NCBI GenBank assembly: GCA_900316585.1 | Contig: ONDM01000002.1 | Span: 289,969-353,968 of the forward strand | Direction of reading: 5' to 3' | Origin: an uncultured Prevotellaceae bacterium | GTDB lineage: Bacteria; Bacteroidota; Bacteroidia; Bacteroidales; Bacteroidaceae | Length of the DNA: 64,000 nucleotides | Shown here: positions 9,518 through 19,200 of the stretch, piece after piece | Layout of the letters: every line of letters starts with the position of its first letter | Position numbering within the stretch: position 1 is the first letter of the stretch | The notes under the pieces: generated by a model | Databases searched by the model: none | What the model was told of the DNA's origin: nothing | Seen by the model: the letters and a program-made list of their open reading frames with translations, nothing else | Position numbers and translations under genes: made by a program

Positions 9518-11773
9518 ATGATAAAAGCCGGTGTAATCTACAAAACTTTAGTTGTTATGATTTGCTTAAGCTTCCCTTTTAATATGGAAGCTCAGAATGA
9601 ATTGCCCGATTCTGTTTCTACCGATAGAAGAAGTAATCAGAATGTGATGCTGAATGCTTCTTCCGCTTCTCAGCCTCGTGTGATTTCTTTGGGAATTCCT
9701 CAATGGGGTACCACTATAGTAGATGATGGCTTACCTGCTTCTTTTTATCTGGATTATTTTCCTGGTTTTTGGTCATGGAAGTATGGACTAGGTACGGAAT
9801 CCATGACTTTAACCCGTTTGGATGAATCGGCGGTCATGTTGGGTAATTCAGGCTTTTTTGCAATGACAACTTCCAAGGCAGGTGCTGATAAGTTGGAAGG
9901 TGCTGTAAATTATAGTTTGGATATTTATGGTCGTAATCAAATTGAAGCCAATATTGCCTCTCCCTTAGGAAATGGGTGGGGAGTCAATATAAATGTATAT
10001 CAAGATTTGAATAGAGGCTCTAATCATTTGGATCTGTCTTATTTTCAAGAGCATATACAACATTATAAAGCTAGTGTATCTAAGACCTTTGATCAGGATA
10101 GGGGTAAATTCTTTGTTTCCTATCTTTACATGAAGACACTTAGCTTGAGTGATCCTTACGGACCTTTTATTTTCGTGGGTGATGGTAGCGTGAAAAAATA
10201 TGAGGATTTTAAATTAGGTAGAGACCAATACCTGCCTTCTACAGCTACTTTTGATTACATTGATTTGAAGACTGGACAAAAGAAAACTCGCCGTTATGTG
10301 AATGATGCAGGAACTCCTATCCATGTTGTTACAGTAGGTCTTAATTGTCTGCTAAGGAATGGTAAAGTATTGGATATAAATTCTAGGCTTAGATTAGGAA
10401 AAACGAATCTGACAGAAGCATATTTGAGTTCTCTTTCTAAGGTAGATTTAACGGGCGGTTACACCTATGCTGATGGAACTCCATATTTGGGTAATGTGCA
10501 AACACGTTACATGCTTTATTATGAAGACCACTGTTATGAATGGCTGACTACCGCACAGCTTAAAGGCAAATGGAAGAATCATCAGTGGATGGTAGGTATG
10601 AATGCATGGTTTGTAGATACAACGAATGACATTCACACAATTAATTATGCATATGAAGCTAAGAAGGATCCAATATCCCTCTTATATAATGGAGAAATGT
10701 ATTATGTTCATAATACTGGAGCTCAATATGTAGATGGAAATCAGAGTAAACTCGCTTTGTTTGGACAAGATCAATGGAACTTCAATAATAGATTCACCCT
10801 TCGTTTTGGTCTCCGGTTTGAATATAGTGGCATGCTTGGTGATGGTGCTTTTAATGCAGTTGGCATGGAAAATAACTCTCGTCAGGCTAATTGGAGTTTG
10901 AAATCGCCTGATGTAATATTGAATCCAATAAAAAAAGATATGTTCAATGGCGCAGCATCACTTGTGGCTTATTATAAGATTAATTCCGAGTTTGGTTTGG
11001 AAATGAATGCGATAGCTACTAAGCGCCATGCTGAACTTTGGCAATATGGACAGCAAGATTTGCCAAATGATGTGCCTAAAAGAGATTATCTTCTACGTGG
11101 TGGAGTTAATTTTAAAAATGATTGGGTAGACTTACAGTCTTTGCTGACTTATATCCGGCAGGATAATAATTTTACCTCTACTATGTGGACACATCAACTT
11201 ACTAAGGCTGCAGGTGGTTATCCCGCTGGATATAATGAAAGTGTGTATATCGGCTCCCTCTATAGTATGGATGCTGTAGGTTGGACTACAGATGTTTTAC
11301 TGACTCCTTTCAAAGGCTTTACATTTCATGGTTTGTTTACGTTTCGCTCTCCTAAGTATAGAGACTATAGTTTCAAACCTACATTTAGTGATGGCTATTC
11401 TGAGAATTATGACTTTTCTGGAAAGAGAATAACTTCCACCTCTAGTGTTGAAATAGAGTTGGAACCTTCATATAAGTGGGAAAAATGGCGTTTTTGGCTT
11501 AGTGCCCGCTACTATAGCAAACAGTATGTGAATATAACTAATTCATTGTTTTTCAACCCCAGATGGGAAACATTCGGAGGGATTGATTATGCTTGGAAAG
11601 ACAATGTTAGTTTTTCTTTGAATGTGATAAATTTCCTAAATCAGACTGGAGCAAGTGCTGGTATTCAAGAGGCATCATTGGCTACAGATGGCTCAGCATT
11701 CAAGAATTATTTGACCTCTGGTACGTATATCCGTCCATTTACTTTGGAATTTAGCACTTCTCTAAAGTTCTAG
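9518..11773 (+). CDS. TonB-dependent receptor-like outer-membrane protein
   Basis: Predicted outer-membrane beta-barrel of 751 residues: signal peptide (about 1-25), a short Ser/Asn-rich spacer, a reduced plug-like region (about 55-135), then alternating aromatic beta strands to a terminal Phe. No TonB box or carboxypeptidase-like N-terminal repeat is evident, and no SusD-like lipoprotein gene follows, so it is not a classical SusCD importer. A TATTTTTG -7 element is at 9485-9492. Its last 23 bp overlap the 3' end of the convergent MATE gene, with no terminator between. Substrate unknown; a non-transport barrel is an alternative. Confidence 0.75.
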   Translation: MIKAGVIYKTLVVMICLSFPFNMEAQNELPDSVSTDRRSNQNVMLNASSASQPRVISLGIPQWGTTIVDDGLPASFYLDYFPGFWSWKYGLGTESMTLTRLDESAVMLGNSGFFAMTTSKAGADKLEGAVNYSLDIYGRNQIEANIASPLGNGWGVNINVYQDLNRGSNHLDLSYFQEHIQHYKASVSKTFDQDRGKFFVSYLYMKTLSLSDPYGPFIFVGDGSVKKYEDFKLGRDQYLPSTATFDYIDLKTGQKKTRRYVNDAGTPIHVVTVGLNCLLRNGKVLDINSRLRLGKTNLTEAYLSSLSKVDLTGGYTYADGTPYLGNVQTRYMLYYEDHCYEWLTTAQLKGKWKNHQWMVGMNAWFVDTTNDIHTINYAYEAKKDPISLLYNGEMYYVHNTGAQYVDGNQSKLALFGQDQWNFNNRFTLRFGLRFEYSGMLGDGAFNAVGMENNSRQANWSLKSPDVILNPIKKDMFNGAASLVAYYKINSEFGLEMNAIATKRHAELWQYGQQDLPNDVPKRDYLLRGGVNFKNDWVDLQSLLTYIRQDNNFTSTMWTHQLTKAAGGYPAGYNESVYIGSLYSMDAVGWTTDVLLTPFKGFTFHGLFTFRSPKYRDYSFKPTFSDGYSENYDFSGKRITSTSSVEIELEPSYKWEKWRFWLSARYYSKQYVNITNSLFFNPRWETFGGIDYAWKDNVSFSLNVINFLNQTGASAGIQEASLATDGSAFKNYLTSGTYIRPFTLEFSTSLKF

Positions 11774-13121
11774 CCTTCCAGATAGAACGATGCACTAGTA
11801 CGAAGAAAATAGGCATAAGTATTGCCACATTTACTATCCAACTAATTGGGTAACAATACATGAGGAATCCCATTTCAGGTTTCATTGGAAATACAAAAAA
11901 CAACCATATTAGACGTACACCACAAATAAAGATTATATTAATCCAAGCAGGAATAATGGCATAGCCTAATGATCTTAATATACCTGACATGATTTCATTG
12001 AAGGAGTGAATACTGTAAATGGCCAAAACAATCTGGCTGCGAATGACTGCTAGTCTTATAACTTCTGGATCAGATGTAAAGAATGAGGCTAACTGATTTG
12101 CAAATAGGATGAAAATTGAACTAACAATAAGTACTGTTACAGGGCCGATAATCATGGAGTTCCGAACAACTCTTTTACATCTGTCAATCTGTTTTGCACC
12201 ATAGTTCTGGCTCATGAATGATGTGCCTGCCTGACCAAATGCATTGCCAATAAAGAAACAAAAATAGTCGAAGTTCAGGGATGCAGTATTTGCTGCTACT
12301 GCAGCTGTTCCAAGAGAATTTATTCCACCTTGGATCATTACATTTGAAAAATTAAAGATCATCCCTTGAATACCAGCCGGTATGCCTATGTAAGCAATTC
12401 TTTTTAGTATATTCCAATGGATTTTCAGTTTGTGTATCTCTATTCGGAGATCGGGACTTTCCTTGCTCAACATATATAATAAGGAAAGTGAACTGATGAT
12501 TGATGATACTAATGTGGCAATTGCAACACCCTCTACGCTAAGATGGCATTTTACTACTAGAAACAAGTTCAGTAATACGTTGAATATCCCACTGATTATC
12601 AAGACATAGAGTGGCCTTTTTGTATCTCCTTTACTACGTAGTATTGCTGATTCAAAATTAAATAGTATGATGAATGGCATACCTAGGAAATAGATACGAA
12701 AATATAGTACGGCTAAATCTAGGATTTCATCAGGGGTTGAGAGTAGTGTCAAAACCGGTCTGGCAATGAACCAACCAAGAATACTCATGAATAACCCACA
12801 AAATATAGAGAGAAGTACCGTTGTATGAACAGCCTTGTTTGTGTTTTCTTTATCTTTTTGGCCTATTAATTGTGCAATTACTACGTTTGCTCCTACGGAT
12901 AGGCCAATGAAGATGTTCAGCATCAGGTTAATAATAAATGTATTAGCACCCACAGCAGCCATGGCATCACTGCTGGCAAAATGTCCAACAACGGCTATGT
13001 CGGTAGCGTTGAGCATCTGCTGAAACAATGCACTTAAAGCCACAGGTAAGGCAAACCATATCATCTTGATGGCAATAGGGCCATTAAGCATGTCCAGATG
13101 AGAAGCTCCTTTTTTTATCAT
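11751..13121 (-). CDS. MATE family multidrug/cation exporter (copy 1)
   Basis: Twelve-helix MATE-type exporter, 456 residues, with internal two-fold symmetry: QMLNATDIAVVGHFAS in the first half and a matching helix pattern in the second. It would expel drugs or other organic cations by sodium or proton antiport. It is clearly related to the second MATE protein at 44876-46237 (shared DMLxGP start and SVGANVVIA-type helix). A TACTTTTG -7 element is at 13182-13189 on the complement. Its 3' end overlaps the convergent outer-membrane gene. Confidence 0.9.
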   Translation of the reverse strand: MIKKGASHLDMLNGPIAIKMIWFALPVALSALFQQMLNATDIAVVGHFASSDAMAAVGANTFIINLMLNIFIGLSVGANVVIAQLIGQKDKENTNKAVHTTVLLSIFCGLFMSILGWFIARPVLTLLSTPDEILDLAVLYFRIYFLGMPFIILFNFESAILRSKGDTKRPLYVLIISGIFNVLLNLFLVVKCHLSVEGVAIATLVSSIISSLSLLYMLSKESPDLRIEIHKLKIHWNILKRIAYIGIPAGIQGMIFNFSNVMIQGGINSLGTAAVAANTASLNFDYFCFFIGNAFGQAGTSFMSQNYGAKQIDRCKRVVRNSMIIGPVTVLIVSSIFILFANQLASFFTSDPEVIRLAVIRSQIVLAIYSIHSFNEIMSGILRSLGYAIIPAWINIIFICGVRLIWLFFVFPMKPEMGFLMYCYPISWIVNVAILMPIFFVLVHRSIWKARTLEKC

Positions 13122-13417
13122 AAATCCGGTAATGATACTATATCAATTTGGCTTCAAATTTACTTCTTTTCATTTTTACAGCAAAAGTATATGTCAGATT
13201 TCCTTAAATTGCGTTATGTGTATATCTGGATATTATTGCTATATGTTAATTCTAAGGGAATCAAAATAATCGTTTTTGTTAAAAGTTGTATTTATTTATC
13301 TTTTCTTACAGAAAGTTTGTTGATTTCAGTTTTTTTTATTTTATTTGCACTCAAATAAACGAAAGAAATCGAAATAAAACAAAAACATAACAAAAAGAAT
13401 TAATCAAATTACAACTT

Positions 13418-14245
13418 ATGAATAGAATTATTGCAATCGTAACACTTCTGCTTAGTTTCGTATCTTTGCACTTAAATGCTCAGGATATTAAGGAGCAGGA
13501 TTCTAGTAAGCACACTCCTCGTGTATTTCCTATGCCAGTTAAATACTTATATTTCCATAGTGAGATTTTGGGTGTAGACAAGAATTTCTCAGTTATCCTT
13601 CCTCGCAGTTATGATAAAGAACCAGACCGTAAATATCCAGTTCTTTATTTGCTTCATGGTGGTGGTGAAAATGATTGGGAATGGGCTAACATCCCTGTGT
13701 CTATGCTTTGTGAGGCTGTTTCTAAAATGACAGGTGATGGGTCTTGTGCAGAAATGATTATCGTACAACCTAATGCAACTGAATATAAGGGTGGTTATAA
13801 CAACCGGGAAGACTGGAAATATCAGGATTATTTCTTTAATGAGTTGATGCCTGTTATAGAAAAGAATTTCCGTACCATAAATGATAAGGGTCATCGTGCT
13901 ATCGGTGGACTCTCTATGGGTGCTGGAGGTACCTATCAATATGCGCTCACTCGTCCAGAATTATTCTGTGCTGCTTATGCCATCAGTGGTCATAGTTCAA
14001 TCGACGTAACCACCCTTTCTCCTGAAGAGCAGGAAAAAGTAAAGACTGTGGCATGGACTATCGACTGTGGTGGTCAGGATATTGCTTTTGACAATGCCGT
14101 TAAGACTTATCAGCAGATGAAAAAGATAGGAATGAACTGCCAGTTCCGTTCAGAGTATGGTGTTCATGCCACATTCTATTGGTATGATGGTCTATGCAAG
14201 ATGCAGACATTTTTTACTCGTCATTTTTCAGACCAATGTAAATAA
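13418..14245 (+). CDS. Exported esterase, S-formylglutathione hydrolase/feruloyl-esterase fold (tandem copy 1)
   Basis: Alpha/beta-hydrolase of the esterase D/CE1-like family, 275 residues, signal peptide ending near residue 21. Nucleophile Ser166 in GLSMG, acid probably Asp221 in DCGGQD, His250 in GVHATFYWY, and oxyanion segment LLHGGGENDWEW. The next gene encodes a close paralogue; this copy lacks about 24 residues present in the other between the nucleophile and acid strands. Probably removes acyl or aryl esters from polysaccharide or other substrates. The leader from a likely start near 13351 is A-rich; 47 nt separate the two genes, so they are probably co-transcribed. Confidence 0.88.
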   Translation: MNRIIAIVTLLLSFVSLHLNAQDIKEQDSSKHTPRVFPMPVKYLYFHSEILGVDKNFSVILPRSYDKEPDRKYPVLYLLHGGGENDWEWANIPVSMLCEAVSKMTGDGSCAEMIIVQPNATEYKGGYNNREDWKYQDYFFNELMPVIEKNFRTINDKGHRAIGGLSMGAGGTYQYALTRPELFCAAYAISGHSSIDVTTLSPEEQEKVKTVAWTIDCGGQDIAFDNAVKTYQQMKKIGMNCQFRSEYGVHATFYWYDGLCKMQTFFTRHFSDQCK

Positions 14246-14292
14246 AGAAATAAAAACAATCAATCTATAATAACTTTTTAATTCTAAAGATC

Positions 14293-15192
14293 ATGAAAAA
14301 GTTTTTTGCATTTGCAACACTTCTATTAAGTTGTTTTACTTTACAGGTAAATGCACAGGATTATACTGAGCAGGATCCAGCTAAGCACACTCCACGTGTA
14401 TTTCCTATGCCAGTTAAGCACTTGACAATGAAGAGCGAGATTTTGGGTGTGGATAAAAACTTCTCAGTATTCTTACCTAAGAGCTATGAAAAGGAACCAG
14501 ACCGTAAGTATCCAGTTCTTTATTTGCTCCACGGACATGGTGAAAATGATTGGGAATGGGCTAACATCCCTGTTTCTATGATCAATGAGCGTATATCTCA
14601 AGTAACAGCCGATGGCTCTGCAGCTGAAATGATTATTGTTCAGCCTAATGCTACAGAACATCAGTCAGGGTATTTTAATAAAGAGGGATGGATGTACGAA
14701 GATTATTTCTTCAAAGAACTGATCCCTTTGATTGAAAGGAATTTCCGTGTTATTCCAGATAAAGGGCATCGCTCTATTGCTGGCTTGTCCATGGGTGGTG
14801 GTGGCTCTTTCTATTATGGTTGTCGCCATGCTGATATGTTTAGTAGTGTTTATGCTATTAGTGCTGCTGTGGGAAGTTTTGCATCCCCGAATGCAAGACC
14901 TCAACGTATGGCTGGTGGTGTAAATCAAAATATTTTCCAGGCTAATGTAGATCTAGAGAATGTGCCAGAAGAACAACTCGCTCAAATGAAGACTGTGGCA
15001 TGGACATTGGATTGTGGTGATGATGATTTTCTTTTTGCAGGAAATGTACAGACCTATCAACAGATGAAGAAATTGGGCATGAACATACAATTCCGCACTC
15101 GTGAGGGTGTACATGCAACATATTATTGGTATGAGGCTTTGGGTTATGCACTTCGTTTTGCGACCCGTCATTTTTCAGACCAGTGCAAATAA
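14293..15192 (+). CDS. Exported esterase, S-formylglutathione hydrolase/feruloyl-esterase fold (tandem copy 2)
   Basis: Paralogue of the preceding gene, 299 residues, signal peptide about 1-21. The mature N-terminal 75 residues and the last dozen (TRHFSDQCK) are nearly identical in both proteins. Ser166 in GLSMG, the acid in DCGDDD and His274 in GVHATYYWY form the predicted triad. An Arg/Gln/Asn-rich loop near residues 200-225 (SPNARPQRMAGG) is missing from copy 1 and lies where substrate-lid loops occur in this fold. A strong terminator follows, ending the two-gene unit. Confidence 0.88.
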   Translation: MKKFFAFATLLLSCFTLQVNAQDYTEQDPAKHTPRVFPMPVKHLTMKSEILGVDKNFSVFLPKSYEKEPDRKYPVLYLLHGHGENDWEWANIPVSMINERISQVTADGSAAEMIIVQPNATEHQSGYFNKEGWMYEDYFFKELIPLIERNFRVIPDKGHRSIAGLSMGGGGSFYYGCRHADMFSSVYAISAAVGSFASPNARPQRMAGGVNQNIFQANVDLENVPEEQLAQMKTVAWTLDCGDDDFLFAGNVQTYQQMKKLGMNIQFRTREGVHATYYWYEALGYALRFATRHFSDQCK

Positions 15193-15217
15193 TTTTATAA
15201 ATAATCAATTTATGAAG

Positions 15218-15260
15218 AAGGGCAAATCTACAATGGATGGATTTGCCCTTCCTCTTTTTA
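15218..15260 (+). terminator. Intrinsic terminator after the esterase pair
   Basis: 11-bp stem AAGGGCAAATC (15218-15228) with its complement at 15240-15250, 11-nt loop, followed by a T-rich run. Confidence 0.8.
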
Positions 15261-15415
15261 TTTTTTTCCGAATTTATATTCATAGTAAATCCTAATTTAT
15301 TAATAGCAAATAAATTTCTATGTTGAAATTTGAGGTTATTGGAGTCATTTTATATATTTGCAATTAATTTATTTATCCTGAACGTGTAATTTATTTAAAA
15401 AAACGATAATAAAAA

Positions 15416-16270
15416 ATGAAAAAAGTTATTGTAGACATTCTGCTTTATTTAGGTACCATTATTCTAGGAGCTATTATTTTTAGTATCTTAGGTATTATAG
15501 CAAATACCGTTATTAATCCTGGCAGTAATATTGACAATCTTATGGGAAATCCGTGGTTGATGGGGACTTTATTGTTGGGCACTCAGCTTCCTGTAATTCT
15601 TGTCTTCCTTTTGTTCAAACGCGCCAATTATTCCCTTGGGAATTTGAGTAAGGTTAAGTCGATGAAGACTTTTTCTATATATGCTCTTTTGATGATGATA
15701 GGTGCACTTCTCTTTGAGCAATTCGTACAGGCAGTTGTTCCAAGTGATGAGCAGATGTTCAGTTATCTTGAGATGTTCAAACCATTAATGTATAATCCTC
15801 TTTGCGTAGTACTTATCTGCATTTGTGCTCCTTTGACAGAAGAATTGGTATTCCGTGGTGCTATTCAAGGTCATCTGATGAAATGGATTAAGAATCCTTG
15901 GGTTTCCATCGTTCTTGCTTCTATTCTTTTCGGACTTGCTCATGGGAATTTACCTCAGTTCATAGCCGGGTTTATCATGGGTATGGTTTGTGGTTGGCTT
16001 TTCTACCGTACGGGAAGTATTTGGCCCGGTATTGCTCTTCACTTTTTCAATAATACTTTCTCAACTGTTTCCACATGGATTTGGGGAATGGAAGAATCAG
16101 ATGTCATTGCAAATATTCTGCCTAACTTGATACTTCCTATTCTTGGTATTGTTCTTATATATGTAGCTTACAAGAAACTGGTTCCTGTCACAGAAGAGTC
16201 TGTAATAAGAAATGATGCCCCATGTGATAAATCTATTCCTGAAGATATGAAGGAGGAGATTATTCTTTAA
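15416..16270 (+). CDS. CPBP family intramembrane metalloprotease
   Basis: Membrane protein of 284 residues with about eight hydrophobic helices and the three signatures of the CAAX-protease/bacteriocin-processing (CPBP) family: EELVFRG (motif EExxxR), FGLAHGN (FxxxH) and HFFNNT (HxxxN). These form an intramembrane metal site that cleaves peptides or proteins in the membrane. The C-terminal 25 residues are charged and cytoplasmic. The target is not evident; no bacteriocin gene is nearby. Confidence 0.88.
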   Translation: MKKVIVDILLYLGTIILGAIIFSILGIIANTVINPGSNIDNLMGNPWLMGTLLLGTQLPVILVFLLFKRANYSLGNLSKVKSMKTFSIYALLMMIGALLFEQFVQAVVPSDEQMFSYLEMFKPLMYNPLCVVLICICAPLTEELVFRGAIQGHLMKWIKNPWVSIVLASILFGLAHGNLPQFIAGFIMGMVCGWLFYRTGSIWPGIALHFFNNTFSTVSTWIWGMEESDVIANILPNLILPILGIVLIYVAYKKLVPVTEESVIRNDAPCDKSIPEDMKEEIIL

Positions 16271-16343
16271 CATTTTCATCTTATCGTTTGGTAATCTCTA
16301 CTTTTTCGCTTATATTAGCAAAGTTAATTTAAATCTTTGAACT

Positions 16344-16718
16344 ATGGCAAAAAGAAATGAAATTTACAAATGCACAGGTTGCACTAATATGGTTGAGGTA
16401 GTCATTGAAGGGACATGCACGCCTGAGTGCTGTGGAAAGCCAATGAAGTTACTTAAGGAGAACACTACTGATGGTGCCAAAGAAAAGCATGTTCCTGTAG
16501 TTGAGAAAACTGCAGATGGTTATATTGTAAGAGTAGGTGAGGTGGATCATCCAATGACGGAGGCTCACTACATCCAGTGGATTGAACTGATTACCGAAGA
16601 TGGTGTGTTACGTAAACATCTTACTCCAGCCGACAAGCCTATGGCAGAATTCAAGACAGATGCAAAAGAAGTTTATGCACGTGAATTCTGTAACTTGCAT
16701 GGTTTGTGGAGATCTTAA
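16344..16718 (+). CDS. Desulfoferrodoxin, superoxide reductase (two-iron type)
   Basis: Non-haem iron enzyme that reduces superoxide to peroxide without making oxygen, typical of anaerobes; 124 residues. The N-terminal desulforedoxin site has Cys10, Cys13, Cys29 and Cys30 (CxxC, 15 residues, CC). The catalytic iron site is His49, His69, His75, Cys116 and His119, matching the Fe(His)4Cys centre, with the HVPVVE and EFCNLHGLW blocks conserved. Cytoplasmic. It starts 73 nt after the CPBP gene and ends at a bidirectional terminator. Confidence 0.95.
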   Translation: MAKRNEIYKCTGCTNMVEVVIEGTCTPECCGKPMKLLKENTTDGAKEKHVPVVEKTADGYIVRVGEVDHPMTEAHYIQWIELITEDGVLRKHLTPADKPMAEFKTDAKEVYAREFCNLHGLWRS

Positions 16719-16725
16719 CAGATAA

Positions 16726-16760
16726 TAAGAAAGGCTTTCAAATTCAGAAAGCCTTTCTTA
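16726..16760. terminator. Bidirectional intrinsic terminator
   Basis: Perfect 14-bp inverted repeat (16726-16739 and 16747-16760, TAAGAAAGGCTTTC) between the convergent superoxide reductase and acetyltransferase genes. Confidence 0.85.
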
Positions 16761-16761
16761 T

Positions 16762-17202
16762 TTATTCTTTAATCCATAGCATTTTAATATGAGGTATTCC
16801 GTCTTCCAGGAATTCCTCTGAACATTGTCGGAATCCACATTTTTCATACAGACTGCGGGCATAAACTTGTGCTTCCAGCATGATTCTATCTGCCTGATAT
16901 TCCTGTTGTGCTATTTCTATACCTTTCTTCACGATTTGCGTGGCAAGTCCCTTTCTCCTGATACGTGAAATGATTCTTCCGATAGCCACCTCTGGAAGGA
17001 AGACTCCTTTTTCCACAACTCTTCCATAAGCTACGATTCCTTCATTGTCTTCCAACCATAGATGAATAGACCGTTGGTCTGCATGGTCCATGTCTTGATA
17101 GGCACAGTTCTGTTCCACTACGAAGATGGCAGAACGTAGACGGAGTATCTCATATAGCTCGTCAGTAGATAGTTCGTTGTATTTCTTAATCTTCAGTTCC
17201 AT
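16762..17202 (-). CDS. GNAT acetyltransferase, ElaA type
   Basis: Cytoplasmic Gcn5-related N-acetyltransferase, 146 residues. The N-terminal block LYEILRLRSAIFVVEQNCAY (about residues 16-35) is characteristic of the ElaA subfamily, and GRIISRIRRKGLATQIVKKG (76-95) forms the acetyl-CoA pyrophosphate loop. The acceptor is unknown. Stop codon lies immediately after the shared terminator with the superoxide reductase gene. Confidence 0.85.
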   Translation of the reverse strand: MELKIKKYNELSTDELYEILRLRSAIFVVEQNCAYQDMDHADQRSIHLWLEDNEGIVAYGRVVEKGVFLPEVAIGRIISRIRRKGLATQIVKKGIEIAQQEYQADRIMLEAQVYARSLYEKCGFRQCSEEFLEDGIPHIKMLWIKE

Positions 17203-17302
17203 AGCTGGTGCAAAGATAGAAAAAAGCGATGTAAGTAAATTCTCATGCTACTTTTTTTATTATCTTTGTACCCAAAGTAATTAATCTTTTATTGTAAATA
17301 AC

Positions 17303-18247
17303 ATGAATTCAACAAGAATTACTGAACTTTTTGGAATCAAATATCCTATTATAGCAGGTGGTATGGTGTGGTGTAGTGGATGGCGACTTGCCTCTGCAGT
17401 TAGCAATGCTGGTGGACTTGGCCTTCTGGGTGCCGGAAGTATGCATCCTGAAACATTAGCTGAACATATAGATAAGATGAATGCTGCTACGGATAAGCCA
17501 TGGGGTGTTAATTTACCTTTGATGTATCCCGAAATAGAAAAGGCTGTGGACCTTATTATTGATAAAGGTGTAAAAGTGGTTTTTACCTCTGCAGGAAGTC
17601 CTAAAAAATTCACTTCGCGTTTTCATGAGGCAGGAATAAAGGTAGTGCATGTAGTTTCCAGTAGCAAATTTGCCAAGAAGTGTGAAGAGGCAGGTGTAGA
17701 TGCCATTGTGGCAGAAGGTTTTGAGGCCGGTGGGCATAATGGTCGTGAGGAACTTACTACGATGACTTTGATACCACAGGTGCGTAAATCCACAGTTTTG
17801 CCTTTGATTGCAGCAGGTGGTATAGGCAGTGGTCAAGCTATTGCTGCAGCTATGGCTTTAGGTGCAGAAGGAGTGCAGATTGGGACATTGTTTGCTTTAA
17901 GTCAGGAGAGTTCAGCATCAGATGCATTTAAACAGTACTGTACCCAACTTCCTGAGGATGGAACGATGTTGGCTATTAAGAAGATTTCTCCAACCCGTCT
18001 GATTAAAAATGCCTTATTCACTAGACTTAAGGAAGCAGAAGATAGGGGAGCTGATGCTGATGAACTTCGTGCTATTTTGGGTCCTAAGGCTACAAAACGT
18101 GGACTTTTTGAAGGCGATTTGGAAAATGGAGAATTAGAAATTGGACAGATTGCATCTGCTATAAAAGAGATTAAGCCAGTGGATGATATCATGAATGACC
18201 TTATTTCGTCATTTGATGAAACGTGTAAGCGTATGATTAATATGTAA
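17303..18247 (+). CDS. FMN-dependent nitronate monooxygenase/FabK-like enzyme
   Basis: TIM-barrel FMN enzyme, 314 residues. An N-terminal GIKYPIIAGGM segment and the phosphate-binding AAGGIGSGQAI and GAEGVQIGT segments (about 173-197) define the nitronate monooxygenase/2-nitropropane dioxygenase family. His in EGFEAGGHNG (about 138-147) is the active-site position shared by nitronate monooxygenases and enoyl-ACP reductase FabK, so either oxidation of alkyl nitronates or enoyl-ACP reduction is possible; no fatty-acid synthesis gene is adjacent to decide. Single-gene unit ending at a long palindromic terminator. Confidence 0.82.
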   Translation: MNSTRITELFGIKYPIIAGGMVWCSGWRLASAVSNAGGLGLLGAGSMHPETLAEHIDKMNAATDKPWGVNLPLMYPEIEKAVDLIIDKGVKVVFTSAGSPKKFTSRFHEAGIKVVHVVSSSKFAKKCEEAGVDAIVAEGFEAGGHNGREELTTMTLIPQVRKSTVLPLIAAGGIGSGQAIAAAMALGAEGVQIGTLFALSQESSASDAFKQYCTQLPEDGTMLAIKKISPTRLIKNALFTRLKEAEDRGADADELRAILGPKATKRGLFEGDLENGELEIGQIASAIKEIKPVDDIMNDLISSFDETCKRMINM

Positions 18248-18270
18248 CAATATCTTTCCTTTATTAATAA

Positions 18271-18304
18271 AATAAGGGCGAATCCTGCAGGATTCGCCCT
18301 TATT
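18271..18304. terminator. Bidirectional terminator, perfect 34-bp palindrome
   Basis: 17-bp arms (18271-18287 and 18288-18304) with no unpaired centre in DNA; in RNA the central bases open to form the loop. Lies between convergent flavoprotein and nitroreductase genes. Confidence 0.85.
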
Positions 18305-18319
18305 GGTGATTAAGTATAA

Positions 18320-18934
18320 TTATTCATTTGGATATCCAATAGGATGATTCAGCACTACAAGCTGTTTCTCACCTAAGTTCAAAGCTTTTTTTACTGCATC
18401 ACGATCCATCATGGCACGTGGAACTGTGCCTAATCCCATTGCTGCAGCTGCCAAACAGATATTCTGGCTTACGTAACCAGCGTCTAATTCTGCAAAACCA
18501 GTGGAATCACCGAATTTGCTGGAGTCACTAACAATTATCAGGAAAATAGGAGCATTGCCTACACTAGTCTGACGTCCGGTCAATATGGGACGAATATCTT
18601 CCATGTTTATAACCGTTAGAGAGTGCTCTTTTGGATTGTATAGACAAGTTGCATCTTTTGTTGCAACATAAACTGAAACTTCCTGTCTGTTCATAGCAGT
18701 AGGTGCCACCATTCGGCCATCTTCTCTGTTTACTCCGATTGTAGCCCACAATAGATTGCTCAGTTGAGCCTCGGTAATTTCCTTCGTAGAGAAGTCACGA
18801 ACGGAATGTCTGTTCTGCAATGCCTCGAATAGGGTAGTAGAGACATTCTTGTCTGGGGCTTGCAATTTGTACTCTTGTGCTATGGCATTCATCCCACACA
18901 GTAGGGAAATGGCCAAAAACATAATTTTTTTCAT
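18320..18934 (-). CDS. Nitroreductase-family FMN protein with a signal peptide
   Basis: Nitroreductase fold, 204 residues. FMN-binding NRHSVRDFS (about 41-49) and AAAAMGLGTVPRAM (about 162-175) are conserved, and the tail LNHPIGYPNE is typical. Unusually for this cytoplasmic family the first 20 residues are a clear signal peptide ending AIA-QE, predicting export, where NAD(P)H is not available. It may use another donor, bind a different flavin, or the signal may retain it at the membrane. Substrate unknown. Confidence 0.85.
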   Translation of the reverse strand: MKKIMFLAISLLCGMNAIAQEYKLQAPDKNVSTTLFEALQNRHSVRDFSTKEITEAQLSNLLWATIGVNREDGRMVAPTAMNRQEVSVYVATKDATCLYNPKEHSLTVINMEDIRPILTGRQTSVGNAPIFLIIVSDSSKFGDSTGFAELDAGYVSQNICLAAAAMGLGTVPRAMMDRDAVKKALNLGEKQLVVLNHPIGYPNE

Positions 18935-19200
18935 GGTTTTTGTTTTTTATTAGTTTTCGTAGTTTACAATTGTCTTTATGACTCATGTTGCAAATATAAA
19001 TAATAATTTTGATTTTAGTTGTACTAAATCATAATAATACTAAATGAAAACCAGTAGTAATTTCTTATTCCTATTTCTTTAAATTGCTCTTCAATTCTTT
19101 GAATCTATCTTTATTTCTCTATTAATGGCTTAAATTGCATTCTTTTTTCTCATTAACGAATAATTCTTTTAATTTTGCAATGAATTAGCTACGAATATGT

